Below, piece by piece: positions 1 through 4,712 of a DNA stretch of 6,017 nt. The position numbers were made by a program, and so were the translations under genes. Each line of letters begins with the position of its first letter. Position 1 is the stretch's first letter. Source of the DNA: Nocardioides sp. (lineage in GTDB: Bacteria; Actinomycetota; Actinomycetes; Propionibacteriales; Nocardioidaceae); NCBI GenBank assembly GCA_030452025.1, contig JAKDNC010000229.1, positions 1 through 6,017 of the forward strand, written 5' to 3'. The notes under the pieces are model-generated. The model was not told the origin of the DNA, made no database searches, and saw only the letters and a program-made list of their open reading frames with translations.

Positions 1-494
1 TGTTGACCAAGGCCGGGATCGGTCGCGCGGATGCGTTCGCCGCCGTGTCCAGCGGTGACAACTCCAACATCATCGCGGCCCGTGTGGCGCGCGAGACGTT
101 CGGCATCCAGCAGGTCGTCGCCCGCATCTACGACCCGGGCCGTGCCGAGGTCTATCAACGACTCGGCATCACCACGGTGGCCACCGTCAAGTGGACCGCC
201 GACCAGGTGCTGCGCCGGATCCTTCCGGCCGGCGCCGAGCCCGACTTCCGTGACCCGTCCGGGACGATCCGCGTCGACCAGTTCGCCGTCCCCGAGGGCT
301 GGATCGGCCAGCGGGTCCAAGACCTGCAGGACCAGGCGAAGGTGCGGATGTCGTGGATCGACCGCCTGGGCGAGGGCATGCTCCCGACCCGGGACACCGT
401 CCTGCAGGAGGGCGACAGACTGCACGTCGTCATGCGCGAGGAGAATGCCGCAACGGCCTACGCCGTGATCGAGCACGGCCCGGAGGAGGACTGA
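1..494 (+). CDS. trkA: TrkA-family K+ uptake regulatory subunit (CeoB-like), 5'-truncated
   Basis: This is the C-terminal 163 residues of a Trk/Ktr potassium-uptake regulatory subunit, a cytosolic protein that binds NAD(H) or nucleotides and gates a membrane K+ channel partner. The visible part opens inside the Rossmann (TrkA_N/RCK-N) domain: ADAFAAVSSGDNSNIIAARV (about residues 10-29) is the family's conserved block after the fourth strand, and VARIYDPGRAEVYQRLGI follows. A TrkA_C (RCK-C) domain runs from about residue 80 to 155, with the typical GDRLHVVM strand near the end. The usual family length is about 220 residues, so about 55-60 N-terminal residues including GxGxxG lie upstream of the window. 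The TTG at base 3 is an internal leucine codon, not the start. The stop overlaps the next trkA start by one base (TGATG), so the pair is co-translated. The neighbouring second TrkA matches the CeoB/CeoC tandem of mycobacteria (known from family context). Family assignment is firm; the ion and channel partner are inferred. Confidence 0.93.
   Translation, partial: LTKAGIGRADAFAAVSSGDNSNIIAARVARETFGIQQVVARIYDPGRAEVYQRLGITTVATVKWTADQVLRRILPAGAEPDFRDPSGTIRVDQFAVPEGWIGQRVQDLQDQAKVRMSWIDRLGEGMLPTRDTVLQEGDRLHVVMREENAATAYAVIEHGPEED
482..486 (+). promoter_or_regulatory. Shine-Dalgarno of the second trkA
   Basis: GGAGG (part of GGAGGAGGA, 482-490) lies inside the last codons of the first trkA, 7 bases before the ATG at 494. 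It fixes this ATG as the start of the second gene and rules out longer in-frame upstream starts, which would run antisense to no known homology and overlap the first trkA deeply. Confidence 0.75.
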
Positions 495-1168
495 TGCGCG
501 TCGCCATCGCCGGAGCAGGAGCGGTCGGTCGCTCCATCGCCCGGGAGCTCATCGACAACGGACACGAAGTCCTGCTGATCGACAAGAAGGCCGAGTCGAT
601 CAAGCCCGACCAGGTTCCTGACGCCGAGTGGCTGCTCGCCGACTCGTGTGAGCTCAGCTCGCTCGCGGAGGCCCGGCTCCAGCACTGCGACGTGGTGATC
701 GCGGCCACCGGCGACGACAAGGCGAACCTGGTCACCTCACTCCTGGCGAAGACGGAGTTCGGCGTGCCCCGCACCGTCGGCCGGGTCAACCACCCCAACA
801 ACGAGTGGCTCTTCACCGAGGCCTGGGGCGTCGACGTCAACGTCTCGACCCCACGGATCATGTCCGCACTGGTCGAGGAGGCCGTCTCCGTCGGCGACCT
901 GGTGCGGCTGTTCACCTTCCGCAGGGGCAACGCCAACCTGGTGGAGATGACGCTGCCCGACGACTCCCCTTTCGTCGGCAAGCCGACCGGGCTGGTGCCG
1001 TGGCCGGAGAACTGCGCGCTGGTCACCATCCTGCGCGACGGGCAGGTCTACACGCCCAGCGGCGAGCAACCGATCGAGTCCGGGGATGAGCTGCTCTTCG
1101 TCGTCGGCGCCGAGGTCGAGGAAGAGCTCGAGCACCTGCTCGCGCCCTCGACGACCCGTCGTACCTGA
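494..1168 (+). CDS. trkA: TrkA-family K+ uptake regulatory subunit (CeoC-like)
   Basis: This is a complete 224-residue Trk/Ktr regulatory subunit, acting in the cytosol as an NAD-binding gate for a K+ transporter. The Rossmann domain begins at residue 3 with the dinucleotide motif GAGAVG (7-12). An acidic residue at the end of the second strand (D30 in LLID) is in the position that holds the NAD ribose. AATGDDKANLV (about 70-80) is the conserved fourth-strand block. A TrkA_C domain spans roughly 140-215 and ends in a GDELLFVV strand. The length is normal for a single TrkA_N plus TrkA_C unit. The start is ATG with a good Shine-Dalgarno, overlapping the previous stop by one base, so it is expressed with the first trkA; the two probably form a hetero-octameric ring or work on the same channel (inference). 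No Trk membrane subunit is visible here. The gene ends directly against the convergent DUF3159 gene with no spacer. Confidence 0.95.
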   Translation: MRVAIAGAGAVGRSIARELIDNGHEVLLIDKKAESIKPDQVPDAEWLLADSCELSSLAEARLQHCDVVIAATGDDKANLVTSLLAKTEFGVPRTVGRVNHPNNEWLFTEAWGVDVNVSTPRIMSALVEEAVSVGDLVRLFTFRRGNANLVEMTLPDDSPFVGKPTGLVPWPENCALVTILRDGQVYTPSGEQPIESGDELLFVVGAEVEEELEHLLAPSTTRRT

Positions 1169-1867
1169 TCAGTCGGGCTCGACCGGGGTTGCGTTCCGGG
1201 CGAGCAGCCAGACCATGAGTCCGAGCGAGGCCAGCTGCAACGGCCAGCCCATGATGATCTTGGCGATGCCCAACGCCGCGACGGCGCTCTGCGGATCCAT
1301 CGACCCACCGGTGCCGGCCAGGTAGAGCGGCGCCTGCGCGACGACCCGGATCACGCAGGGCGCGACGAGCACCCAGGTGAGCCGGGTGCAGAGCTTGACG
1401 ATCTGCGGGTCCTTGCGCCACTCGGAGACATCGCCAGTGACGCTGCCGACCATGAATCCGACGACCGGCCACCGGACCAGGTTCGAGAACGACAACAGGG
1501 CGGCATAGGCCGCGTTGTAGAGGATTCCCGGCAGGAAGTAGGCCAACGCCTGGTCGTTGGCGTCACCCCCGGCCCGCGCAGCGCGCAGGGCGAAGGCGGC
1601 ACCGATCCCGATGCCGACCAGCGCGTTGACCACGAACTGCACCGAGGAACGCTGCACCAGCCGCAGGACGAGGGCGAGGATGGCTGCAGCCAGGCTGACG
1701 ATCAGCGCGAGCCGCAGCTCCTTGGTGGCCAGGAAGGTGACGGTGAACAGGATCGTGGGGACAGCGGCCTCGAGCATGCCCCGCCGACCACCCAGCGCGG
1801 TGGCCAACTGCTTGCGCACGAGCGCCTCGACGGTCTCCTGTGTCGGCTGGGTCACGGGGGTGCTCAA
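1169..1867 (-). CDS. DUF3159 polytopic membrane protein
   Basis: This is a 232-residue integral membrane protein of the actinobacterial DUF3159 family (Rv2693c-like); its function is unknown. A short soluble N terminus carries GGRRGMLEAAVP (26-37), the family signature just before the first membrane segment. About six hydrophobic segments follow, near residues 33-49, 51-70, 75-95, 105-128, 160-183 and 192-220. The family contains few charged residues in the membrane and no recognisable catalytic motif. The start taken is TTG at 1867, which shares a TTGA overlap with the stop of the OB-fold gene. A GGAG lies only two bases upstream, which is poor spacing, so a GTG four codons in (1853-1855) is a real alternative. 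It is the last gene of the dut-DUF3710-OB operon. It faces the trkA pair head-on, with the two stop codons adjoining. Family call is confident; any transport role would be speculation. Confidence 0.88.
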   Translation of the reverse strand: MSTPVTQPTQETVEALVRKQLATALGGRRGMLEAAVPTILFTVTFLATKELRLALIVSLAAAILALVLRLVQRSSVQFVVNALVGIGIGAAFALRAARAGGDANDQALAYFLPGILYNAAYAALLSFSNLVRWPVVGFMVGSVTGDVSEWRKDPQIVKLCTRLTWVLVAPCVIRVVAQAPLYLAGTGGSMDPQSAVAALGIAKIIMGWPLQLASLGLMVWLLARNATPVEPD

Positions 1868-2235
1868 AACTCCAACTCGTATTTCGGGTTGTAGATGACG
1901 CGGATCTGGTTCTGCACATTGATCCGACCCTCGACGGTCAACGACCGGCCGGGGCTGATGCCGGTGATCCGGCGACGACCGAGCCAGATCACGGTGATCA
2001 CGCCGGTGCCGTCGTCGAGCTCCGCCTCGAGGGCGGGTACGCCGCCCCGCGGGCGCAGCGTGACGGTGCGCAGCCTGCCCGAGATACGGACCCGCTCGCG
2101 ATCCGGGGCGTTCTCGATCGTCATCTGTCCCGGCGACGCATAGGTCTCACGCAGATCGCGCTCATTCTGGTCCGCGCTGTTCGCCCAGTTGCTCAGGGTG
2201 CGTCGAAAGCGTCCCCTCGCCTTGCCCTCGGCCAT
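1864..2235 (-). CDS. Small OB-fold nucleic-acid-binding protein (Rv2694c-like)
   Basis: This 123-residue protein has a basic N-terminal stretch (KARGRFRRTL, about 5-14), a linker, and an OB-fold barrel from about residue 45 to 120. Diagnostic pieces are RVRISGRLRTVTLRP (first strands), DDGTGVITVIWLGRR (about 74-88), the turn ITGISPGRSLTVEGR, and the end YNPKYEL. The WLGRR...PGR...VEGR pattern resembles the OB 'wedge' domain of RecG-like proteins and the actinobacterial stand-alone OB family, so single-strand DNA or RNA binding is likely but not shown. The ATG at 2235 was chosen because homology begins with MAEGKARGRF; longer in-frame extensions only run antisense through DUF3710. The start lies 4 bases after the DUF3710 stop, with GAGG only 2 bases upstream, so it probably depends on translational coupling. 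The stop overlaps the DUF3159 start by 4 bases. A role with dUTPase in DNA maintenance is inference from the operon only. Confidence 0.88.
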   Translation of the reverse strand: MAEGKARGRFRRTLSNWANSADQNERDLRETYASPGQMTIENAPDRERVRISGRLRTVTLRPRGGVPALEAELDDGTGVITVIWLGRRRITGISPGRSLTVEGRINVQNQIRVIYNPKYELEF

Positions 2236-2239
2236 CGCC

Positions 2240-2875
2240 TCAGGTCGCCGAATCAGACATCCGGCGAGCCTGCGGCGGCAGCTCGATCGGGAGCGGCTCG
2301 CCGGGCGCCATCGGGGAGTCGCCACGACGCACGACGATCTTCTCCACCGCGTCCTCCCATGCATCGGCCTGCTCCGGCTCGACGGCCGGGCGGCCCAGGA
2401 AGGTCGCGCGCAGGAACCAGCGGGGGCCCTCGATGCCGGCGATCCGCGAGGGCTGGGTCGAGCTCTTCCCGTCGGGAGTGCGGACCACCGCCTGGCAGAC
2501 CAGCTCGGTGCCGTGCCGACCCTCACGCTCGGTCGCCGTGCCACCCTTCTGGGCGGTGTCTGCGGCGATCTCCTTGCGGACGTCATCCCACAGGCCACCG
2601 GACCGCTGGGCGGCGAAGGCGCGGACCTCGACGGCGCCGGTAGGCCCGGCGACGAGCACGCTCTGGACCTCGCCGGTCTTCTCGTCCACCTGCAGCCGGA
2701 GCTCGAGACCCTCGGCTGGCGCGATCAGCATTCCGCCGAGGTCGACCCGCTCCACGCCGTCGTTCTCCACGTCGACGTCGGCGATGTCGAAGGGACCGGT
2801 CGCGGGCTCCTTCTCCTCCGGCGCGTCCGAACCGGCCAACGCATCGGCGGCAGGTGACTTGCGTCCGAACTTCAC
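2240..2875 (-). CDS. DUF3710 family protein
   Basis: This is a 211-residue soluble protein of the actinobacterial DUF3710 family (Rv2696c-like); its function is unknown. After a charged, low-complexity N terminus (about 1-30, rich in D, E, A and P) the conserved core begins at GPFDIADVD. It contains GLWDDVRKEIA (about 94-104), GRHGTELVC (about 119-127) and the strongest signature GPRWFLRATFLG (about 151-162). There is no signal peptide or membrane segment. The tail (LPPQARRMSDSAT) looks disordered. The start is GTG at 2875, supported by GAGGAG at 2882-2887 six bases upstream and by the family's MKFGRK-type N terminus. It overlaps the dut stop by 4 bases (GTGA), and the OB-fold gene follows after 4 bases. 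Conserved linkage with dut suggests a nucleotide- or DNA-related job, but nothing in the sequence shows a catalytic site. Confidence 0.88.
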   Translation of the reverse strand: MKFGRKSPAADALAGSDAPEEKEPATGPFDIADVDVENDGVERVDLGGMLIAPAEGLELRLQVDEKTGEVQSVLVAGPTGAVEVRAFAAQRSGGLWDDVRKEIAADTAQKGGTATEREGRHGTELVCQAVVRTPDGKSSTQPSRIAGIEGPRWFLRATFLGRPAVEPEQADAWEDAVEKIVVRRGDSPMAPGEPLPIELPPQARRMSDSAT

Positions 2876-3351
2876 AACGAACTCCTCTTGGCATCTGTGG
2901 TGGCGAAACCACCCGTGGAACCGTAGCCCCCCGCTCCACGAACGGAACCATCGAGACCGTCGGTCTCGACGAACTCGGCCCGCTCGAAGCGTTGGACGAC
3001 GAGCTGGGCAATCCGGTCGCCGCGGTGCAGGGTGACCGCCTCGCGCGGGTCCAAGTTGACCAGGAGGACCTTGATCTCTCCGCGATAGCCGGCGTCGATG
3101 GTGCCCGGAGAGTTCACGATCGAGATGCCGTGCCGGGCCGCGAGACCCGAGCGCGGGTGCACCAGTGCGACGTGCCCCTCCGGGAGCGCCAGCGCGACCC
3201 CGGTCGGCACCAGCGTCCGCTCCCCCGGCTCCAGCGTGATGTCGACCGTCGTCATCAGGTCGGCACCCGCGTCGCCGGGGTGGGCGTAGACGGGCATCGG
3301 CAGGTCTGCGTCGAGGCGCACCAGTGGCACCCGAACGGGGGGAACTGACAT
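2872..3351 (-). CDS. dut: Deoxyuridine 5'-triphosphate nucleotidohydrolase (dUTPase)
   Basis: A trimeric dUTPase, 159 residues, hydrolysing dUTP to dUMP and pyrophosphate in the cytosol. It keeps uracil out of DNA and feeds thymidylate synthesis. All five family motifs are present in order: GDAGADL (26-32), HPRSGLAARHG (65-75), NSPGTIDAGYRGEI (80-93, with the catalytic D86 and the uracil-stacking Y89), RGDRIAQLV (110-118), and the glycine-rich C-terminal arm RGAGGYGSTGGF (138-149) with F149 as the base-stacking aromatic. About ten extra residues follow the arm (ATTDAKRSSL). The short insertion that I recall just before motif 5 in mycobacterial enzymes is missing. The start ATG at 3349-3351 fits the family N terminus; the Shine-Dalgarno is weak (AGGG, 8 bases away). 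It heads the operon dut-DUF3710-OB-DUF3159. Its upstream region is only about 50 bases before the divergent DUF3093 start. Confidence 0.97.
   Translation of the reverse strand: MSVPPVRVPLVRLDADLPMPVYAHPGDAGADLMTTVDITLEPGERTLVPTGVALALPEGHVALVHPRSGLAARHGISIVNSPGTIDAGYRGEIKVLLVNLDPREAVTLHRGDRIAQLVVQRFERAEFVETDGLDGSVRGAGGYGSTGGFATTDAKRSSL
2882..2887 (-). promoter_or_regulatory. Shine-Dalgarno of DUF3710 embedded in the dut 3' end
   Basis: GAGGAG on the minus strand, six bases before the GTG at 2875, falls inside the last codons of dut (the KRSS region). Its strength and spacing decide the GTG start and indicate efficient re-initiation after dut. Confidence 0.7.
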
Positions 3352-3358
3352 GACACCG

Positions 3359-3364
3359 ACCCTA
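3359..3364 (-). promoter_or_regulatory. Candidate -10 box for leaderless dut transcription
   Basis: TAGGGT on the minus strand fits the actinobacterial -10 pattern TAnnnT and ends exactly 7 bases before the A of the dut ATG. Transcription would therefore begin at or beside the start codon. This agrees with the weak Shine-Dalgarno of dut. No convincing -35 box is seen at 17-18 bases, so the call is tentative. Confidence 0.35.
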
Positions 3365-3403
3365 CTCGCGTCCACAGCGCGACCGGATGCAAGGCTTGCC
3401 CCC

Positions 3404-3853
3404 GTGGAATACGCCGAACGTCTCACCGTGCCGCTGCGCTGGTGGGTGCAGGGAACGATGCTGGTGGCCTCATTGTGGCTCGCAGTCGCGGTGGCCCTTC
3501 CCTCCGCCCTTGCGTCGGCCCTGATTGCGTTGGCCGGAATGGCGTTGATGACTGCCGCGTTCCTCACCTACGGCTCGGCGCGCGTGTGCGTGGTCGACGG
3601 CGAACTCCGGGCCGGACGCGCCCACATCGCCGTCGGGCTCCTCGGTGCGGCCGACCCACTTGATGCCGAGAGCACCCGTCTCGTCGCGGGTCGTGATGCC
3701 GACGCGCGGGCCTACCTGATGCTTCGCCCCTACCTGAAGCAGTCGGTCCGGGTGGCAATCGAGGACCCCGACGATCCGGCGCCGTACTGGCTGGTCTCCA
3801 CGCGTCACCCCGAGCGGCTGGCGGCGGCTCTCGGCGAACATGCTCTAGGCTGA
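3404..3853 (+). CDS. DUF3093 membrane protein
   Basis: This is a 149-residue actinobacterial DUF3093 protein (Rv2698-like) of unknown function, anchored in the cytoplasmic membrane. VEYAERLTVPLRWW (1-14) is the usual N-terminal block. Two membrane helices follow at about 13-32 and 36-56 with a short turn, then a cytosolic or extracytosolic alpha/beta domain. Its signature is LRPYL (107-111), followed by RVAIEDPDDPAPYWLVSTRH (116-135) and PERLAAAL. The start taken is GTG at 3404, because homology begins at V-E-Y-A-E-R. An AAGG (3391-3394) lies 9 bases upstream. An in-frame ATG at 3350 would add 18 unconserved residues and overlap the dut start codon; it is the alternative. The gene is divergent from dut and followed after 29 bases by DUF4235 on the same strand. 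No enzymatic motif is visible. Confidence 0.87.
   Translation: MEYAERLTVPLRWWVQGTMLVASLWLAVAVALPSALASALIALAGMALMTAAFLTYGSARVCVVDGELRAGRAHIAVGLLGAADPLDAESTRLVAGRDADARAYLMLRPYLKQSVRVAIEDPDDPAPYWLVSTRHPERLAAALGEHALG
3846..3851 (+). promoter_or_regulatory. Candidate -10 box upstream of DUF4235
   Basis: TAGGCT overlaps the DUF3093 stop codon and fits TAnnnT; the predicted start of transcription is about 25 bases before the DUF4235 ATG. No -35 box is recognisable, so DUF4235 may instead be read through from DUF3093. Confidence 0.3.
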
Positions 3854-3871
3854 AATCCACGTCCACCCCTC

Positions 3872-3877
3872 AGGAGG
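3872..3877 (+). promoter_or_regulatory. Strong Shine-Dalgarno of DUF4235
   Basis: AGGAGG, a full match to the anti-Shine-Dalgarno, lies 5 bases before the ATG at 3883. It is the strongest ribosome-binding site among the starts in this window and predicts high translation of this small protein. Confidence 0.8.
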
Positions 3878-3882
3878 AACTG

Positions 3883-4185
3883 ATGTCGAAGGCATGGTCA
3901 GCCATGTCGCTCGGTGCCGCGCTCGGCAGCGCCACCATCGCGAAGAAGGCACTCAACGGCGGCTGGAAGAAGGCAACAGGCAAGGAGCCCCCGAGCAATC
4001 CGGCCGACCCCGACATCGATCTGTGGGAGGCCATTGCGTGGGCAGCCGTCAGCGGCACGCTCGTGGCCATCGTGAAGATGCTCGCCACCCGCAAGGCGGC
4101 CAGCTACTACGCGAAGTCGACCGGGCACCTGCCTCCCGAGCTCCAGGAAGACCACAAGGAGTCATCGGCAGGCGTCCACGACTGA
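3883..4185 (+). CDS. DUF4235 small membrane-associated protein
   Basis: This is a 100-residue protein of the actinobacterial DUF4235 family; its function is unknown. An N-terminal hydrophobic or amphipathic stretch (about 5-20, AWSAMSLGAALGSATIA) leads into a basic patch with GGWKKATGKEPP (26-37). A conserved acidic spot precedes the main membrane helix (DLWEAIAWAAVSGTLVAIVK, about 46-65), followed by TRKAASYY and a polar tail. The layout, two short hydrophobic segments joined by a Pro-rich loop, suggests a small hairpin membrane protein. The ATG is fixed by a perfect AGGAGG five bases upstream. It follows DUF3093 by 29 bases on the same strand, so the two may be co-expressed. The convergent DUF4193 gene lies beyond a hairpin terminator. 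I do not recall this gene at the corresponding place in M. tuberculosis, so it may be a lineage-specific insertion. Confidence 0.85.
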   Translation: MSKAWSAMSLGAALGSATIAKKALNGGWKKATGKEPPSNPADPDIDLWEAIAWAAVSGTLVAIVKMLATRKAASYYAKSTGHLPPELQEDHKESSAGVHD

Positions 4186-4188
4186 CCC

Positions 4189-4254
4189 TCCGCACCCGGA
4201 CAGCACACGAGGGCCCCAAAACCGGCGGGTTTCGGCCCACCGGGGCTGTGCGGA
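4189..4254. terminator. Bidirectional hairpin terminator between convergent genes
   Basis: The gap between the DUF4235 stop and the DUF4193 stop holds nested inverted repeats. The outer arms TCCGCAC (4189-4195) and GTGCGGA (4248-4254) pair perfectly. Inside, GGGCC (4211-4215) pairs with GGCCC (4234-4238) and AAAACC (4218-4223) with GGGTTT (4227-4232) around a GGC loop, with small mismatches. There is no clear uridine tract on either side, as is common for high-GC actinobacterial terminators. Its position between tail-to-tail genes supports a role in ending transcription from both sides. Confidence 0.65.
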
Positions 4255-4275
4255 GAACGGCGGGAAGATGAAGCG

Positions 4276-4566
4276 TCAGATGCAGTCCTTGCAGATGAGC
4301 TTCTTCGCGTCCGCGAGCTGGCTGCGGTGGTGCACCAGGAAGCAGCTCATGCAGGTGAACTCGTCGTCCTGGCGCGGCTTGACCTCGACCGCGAGCTCCT
4401 CGTGGGAGAGGTCGGCCCCGGGCAGCTCGAACGCTTCAGCCGCCTCGGCCTCGTCCTCGTCCACCTTGCCCGAGTTCTTGTCGTGACGACGAGCCTTGAG
4501 CTCTTCAATGCTCTCTTCACTCTGGTCTTCTTCGTTCTTGCGTGGTGCGTCGTAATCGGTCGCCAT
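4276..4566 (-). CDS. DUF4193 small acidic zinc-ribbon protein
   Basis: This is a 96-residue actinobacterial DUF4193 protein (Rv2699c-like) of unknown function. The N-terminal two thirds are strongly acidic and probably disordered (EEDQSEESIEEL at 12-23, DEDEAEAAEAFELPGADL at 36-53). The C terminus holds a compact zinc ribbon with CxxC pairs at C72/C75 (FTCMSCFLVHHRSQLA) and C92/C95 (ICKDC), ending one residue later. An acidic tail plus a zinc ribbon recalls small RNA-polymerase- or ribosome-binding factors such as RbpA, but that comparison is only architectural. The start ATG has GGAG at 4573-4576, six bases upstream, and MATDYDAPR is the family N terminus. The gene stands alone behind a 139-base non-coding region with a possible SigR-type promoter. 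It converges on DUF4235 across a hairpin terminator. Confidence 0.9.
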   Translation of the reverse strand: MATDYDAPRKNEEDQSEESIEELKARRHDKNSGKVDEDEAEAAEAFELPGADLSHEELAVEVKPRQDDEFTCMSCFLVHHRSQLADAKKLICKDCI

Positions 4567-4705
4567 CGAGTTCTCCAGTCAATCAACTGCGGGTCGCGTC
4601 GTCGCCTGTGGTGCGCTTCGCCCGGCGCAGATTGTGCACCATCAGAAGGGTTTCTGCACGCGCATTCCACACGACGTGTTGCTACCAACCAACACCGGGG
4701 GTGGA
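4567..4705 (-). other. 139-base non-coding region upstream of DUF4193, possible structured leader
   Basis: Between suhB and DUF4193 no coding signal is seen on either strand. Read on the minus strand it holds the inverted repeats and SigR-like element near suhB. A nested hairpin region follows in about 4625-4663: GCGC arms outside, GTGC with GCAC inside, and AGAA with TTCT. The DUF4193 Shine-Dalgarno comes last. In M. tuberculosis, from memory, the cei gene occupies this slot; it is absent here. Confidence 0.5.
4676..4695 (-). repeat. Perfect inverted repeat upstream of DUF4193
   Basis: On the minus strand GTGTTG (4695-4690) and CAACAC (4681-4676) are perfect complementary arms around the 8-base spacer GTTGGTAG. 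The repeat covers the -10 element and predicted start of the SigR-like promoter. It could be an operator for a dimeric repressor or a hairpin at the very 5' end of the message. A second perfect repeat, CCGGGG/CCCCGG (4716-4711 and 4700-4695), adjoins it and encloses the suhB stop codon. Confidence 0.5.
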
Positions 4706-4712
4706 CTATTCC
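4687..4712 (-). promoter_or_regulatory. Candidate SigR/SigH-type promoter reading toward DUF4193
   Basis: GGAAT (4712-4708) is followed by exactly 18 bases and then GTT (4689-4687) on the minus strand. This is the GGAAT-N18-GTT consensus of Streptomyces SigR and mycobacterial SigH, the sigma factors for thiol-oxidative and heat stress. The -35 element lies over the suhB stop codon. Transcription would start near 4679, giving DUF4193 a leader of roughly 110 bases. I see no convincing housekeeping -10 (TAnnnT) in the same region, only a weak CACAAT at 4636-4631. Confidence 0.45.

Noticed and set aside
430..1029. A 199-codon open frame on the minus strand
   Set aside because: It overlaps both trkA genes in antisense. 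Its Ser/Thr/Arg-rich product shows no motif.
1151..1162. Palindrome ACGACCCGTCGT near the trkA 3' end as a terminator
   Set aside because: The self-complementary arms leave only a two-base loop, there is no T tract, and it lies within the last codons. It is too weak to call.
2236..2598. N-terminal extension of the OB-fold frame by 121 codons
   Set aside because: The extension runs through DUF3710 in another frame and is Arg/Ser/Pro-rich. The OB family starts at the ATG at 2235.
1840..2643. A 267-codon open frame on the plus strand
   Set aside because: It is antisense to the OB-fold and DUF3710 genes, with low-complexity Arg/Pro/Ser translation in its second half and no recognisable domain.
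3352..3567. N-terminal extension of the dut frame by up to 72 codons
   Set aside because: The dUTPase fold begins at MSVPPVRVPLVRLD, and the extension is antisense to DUF3093 with no conserved sequence.
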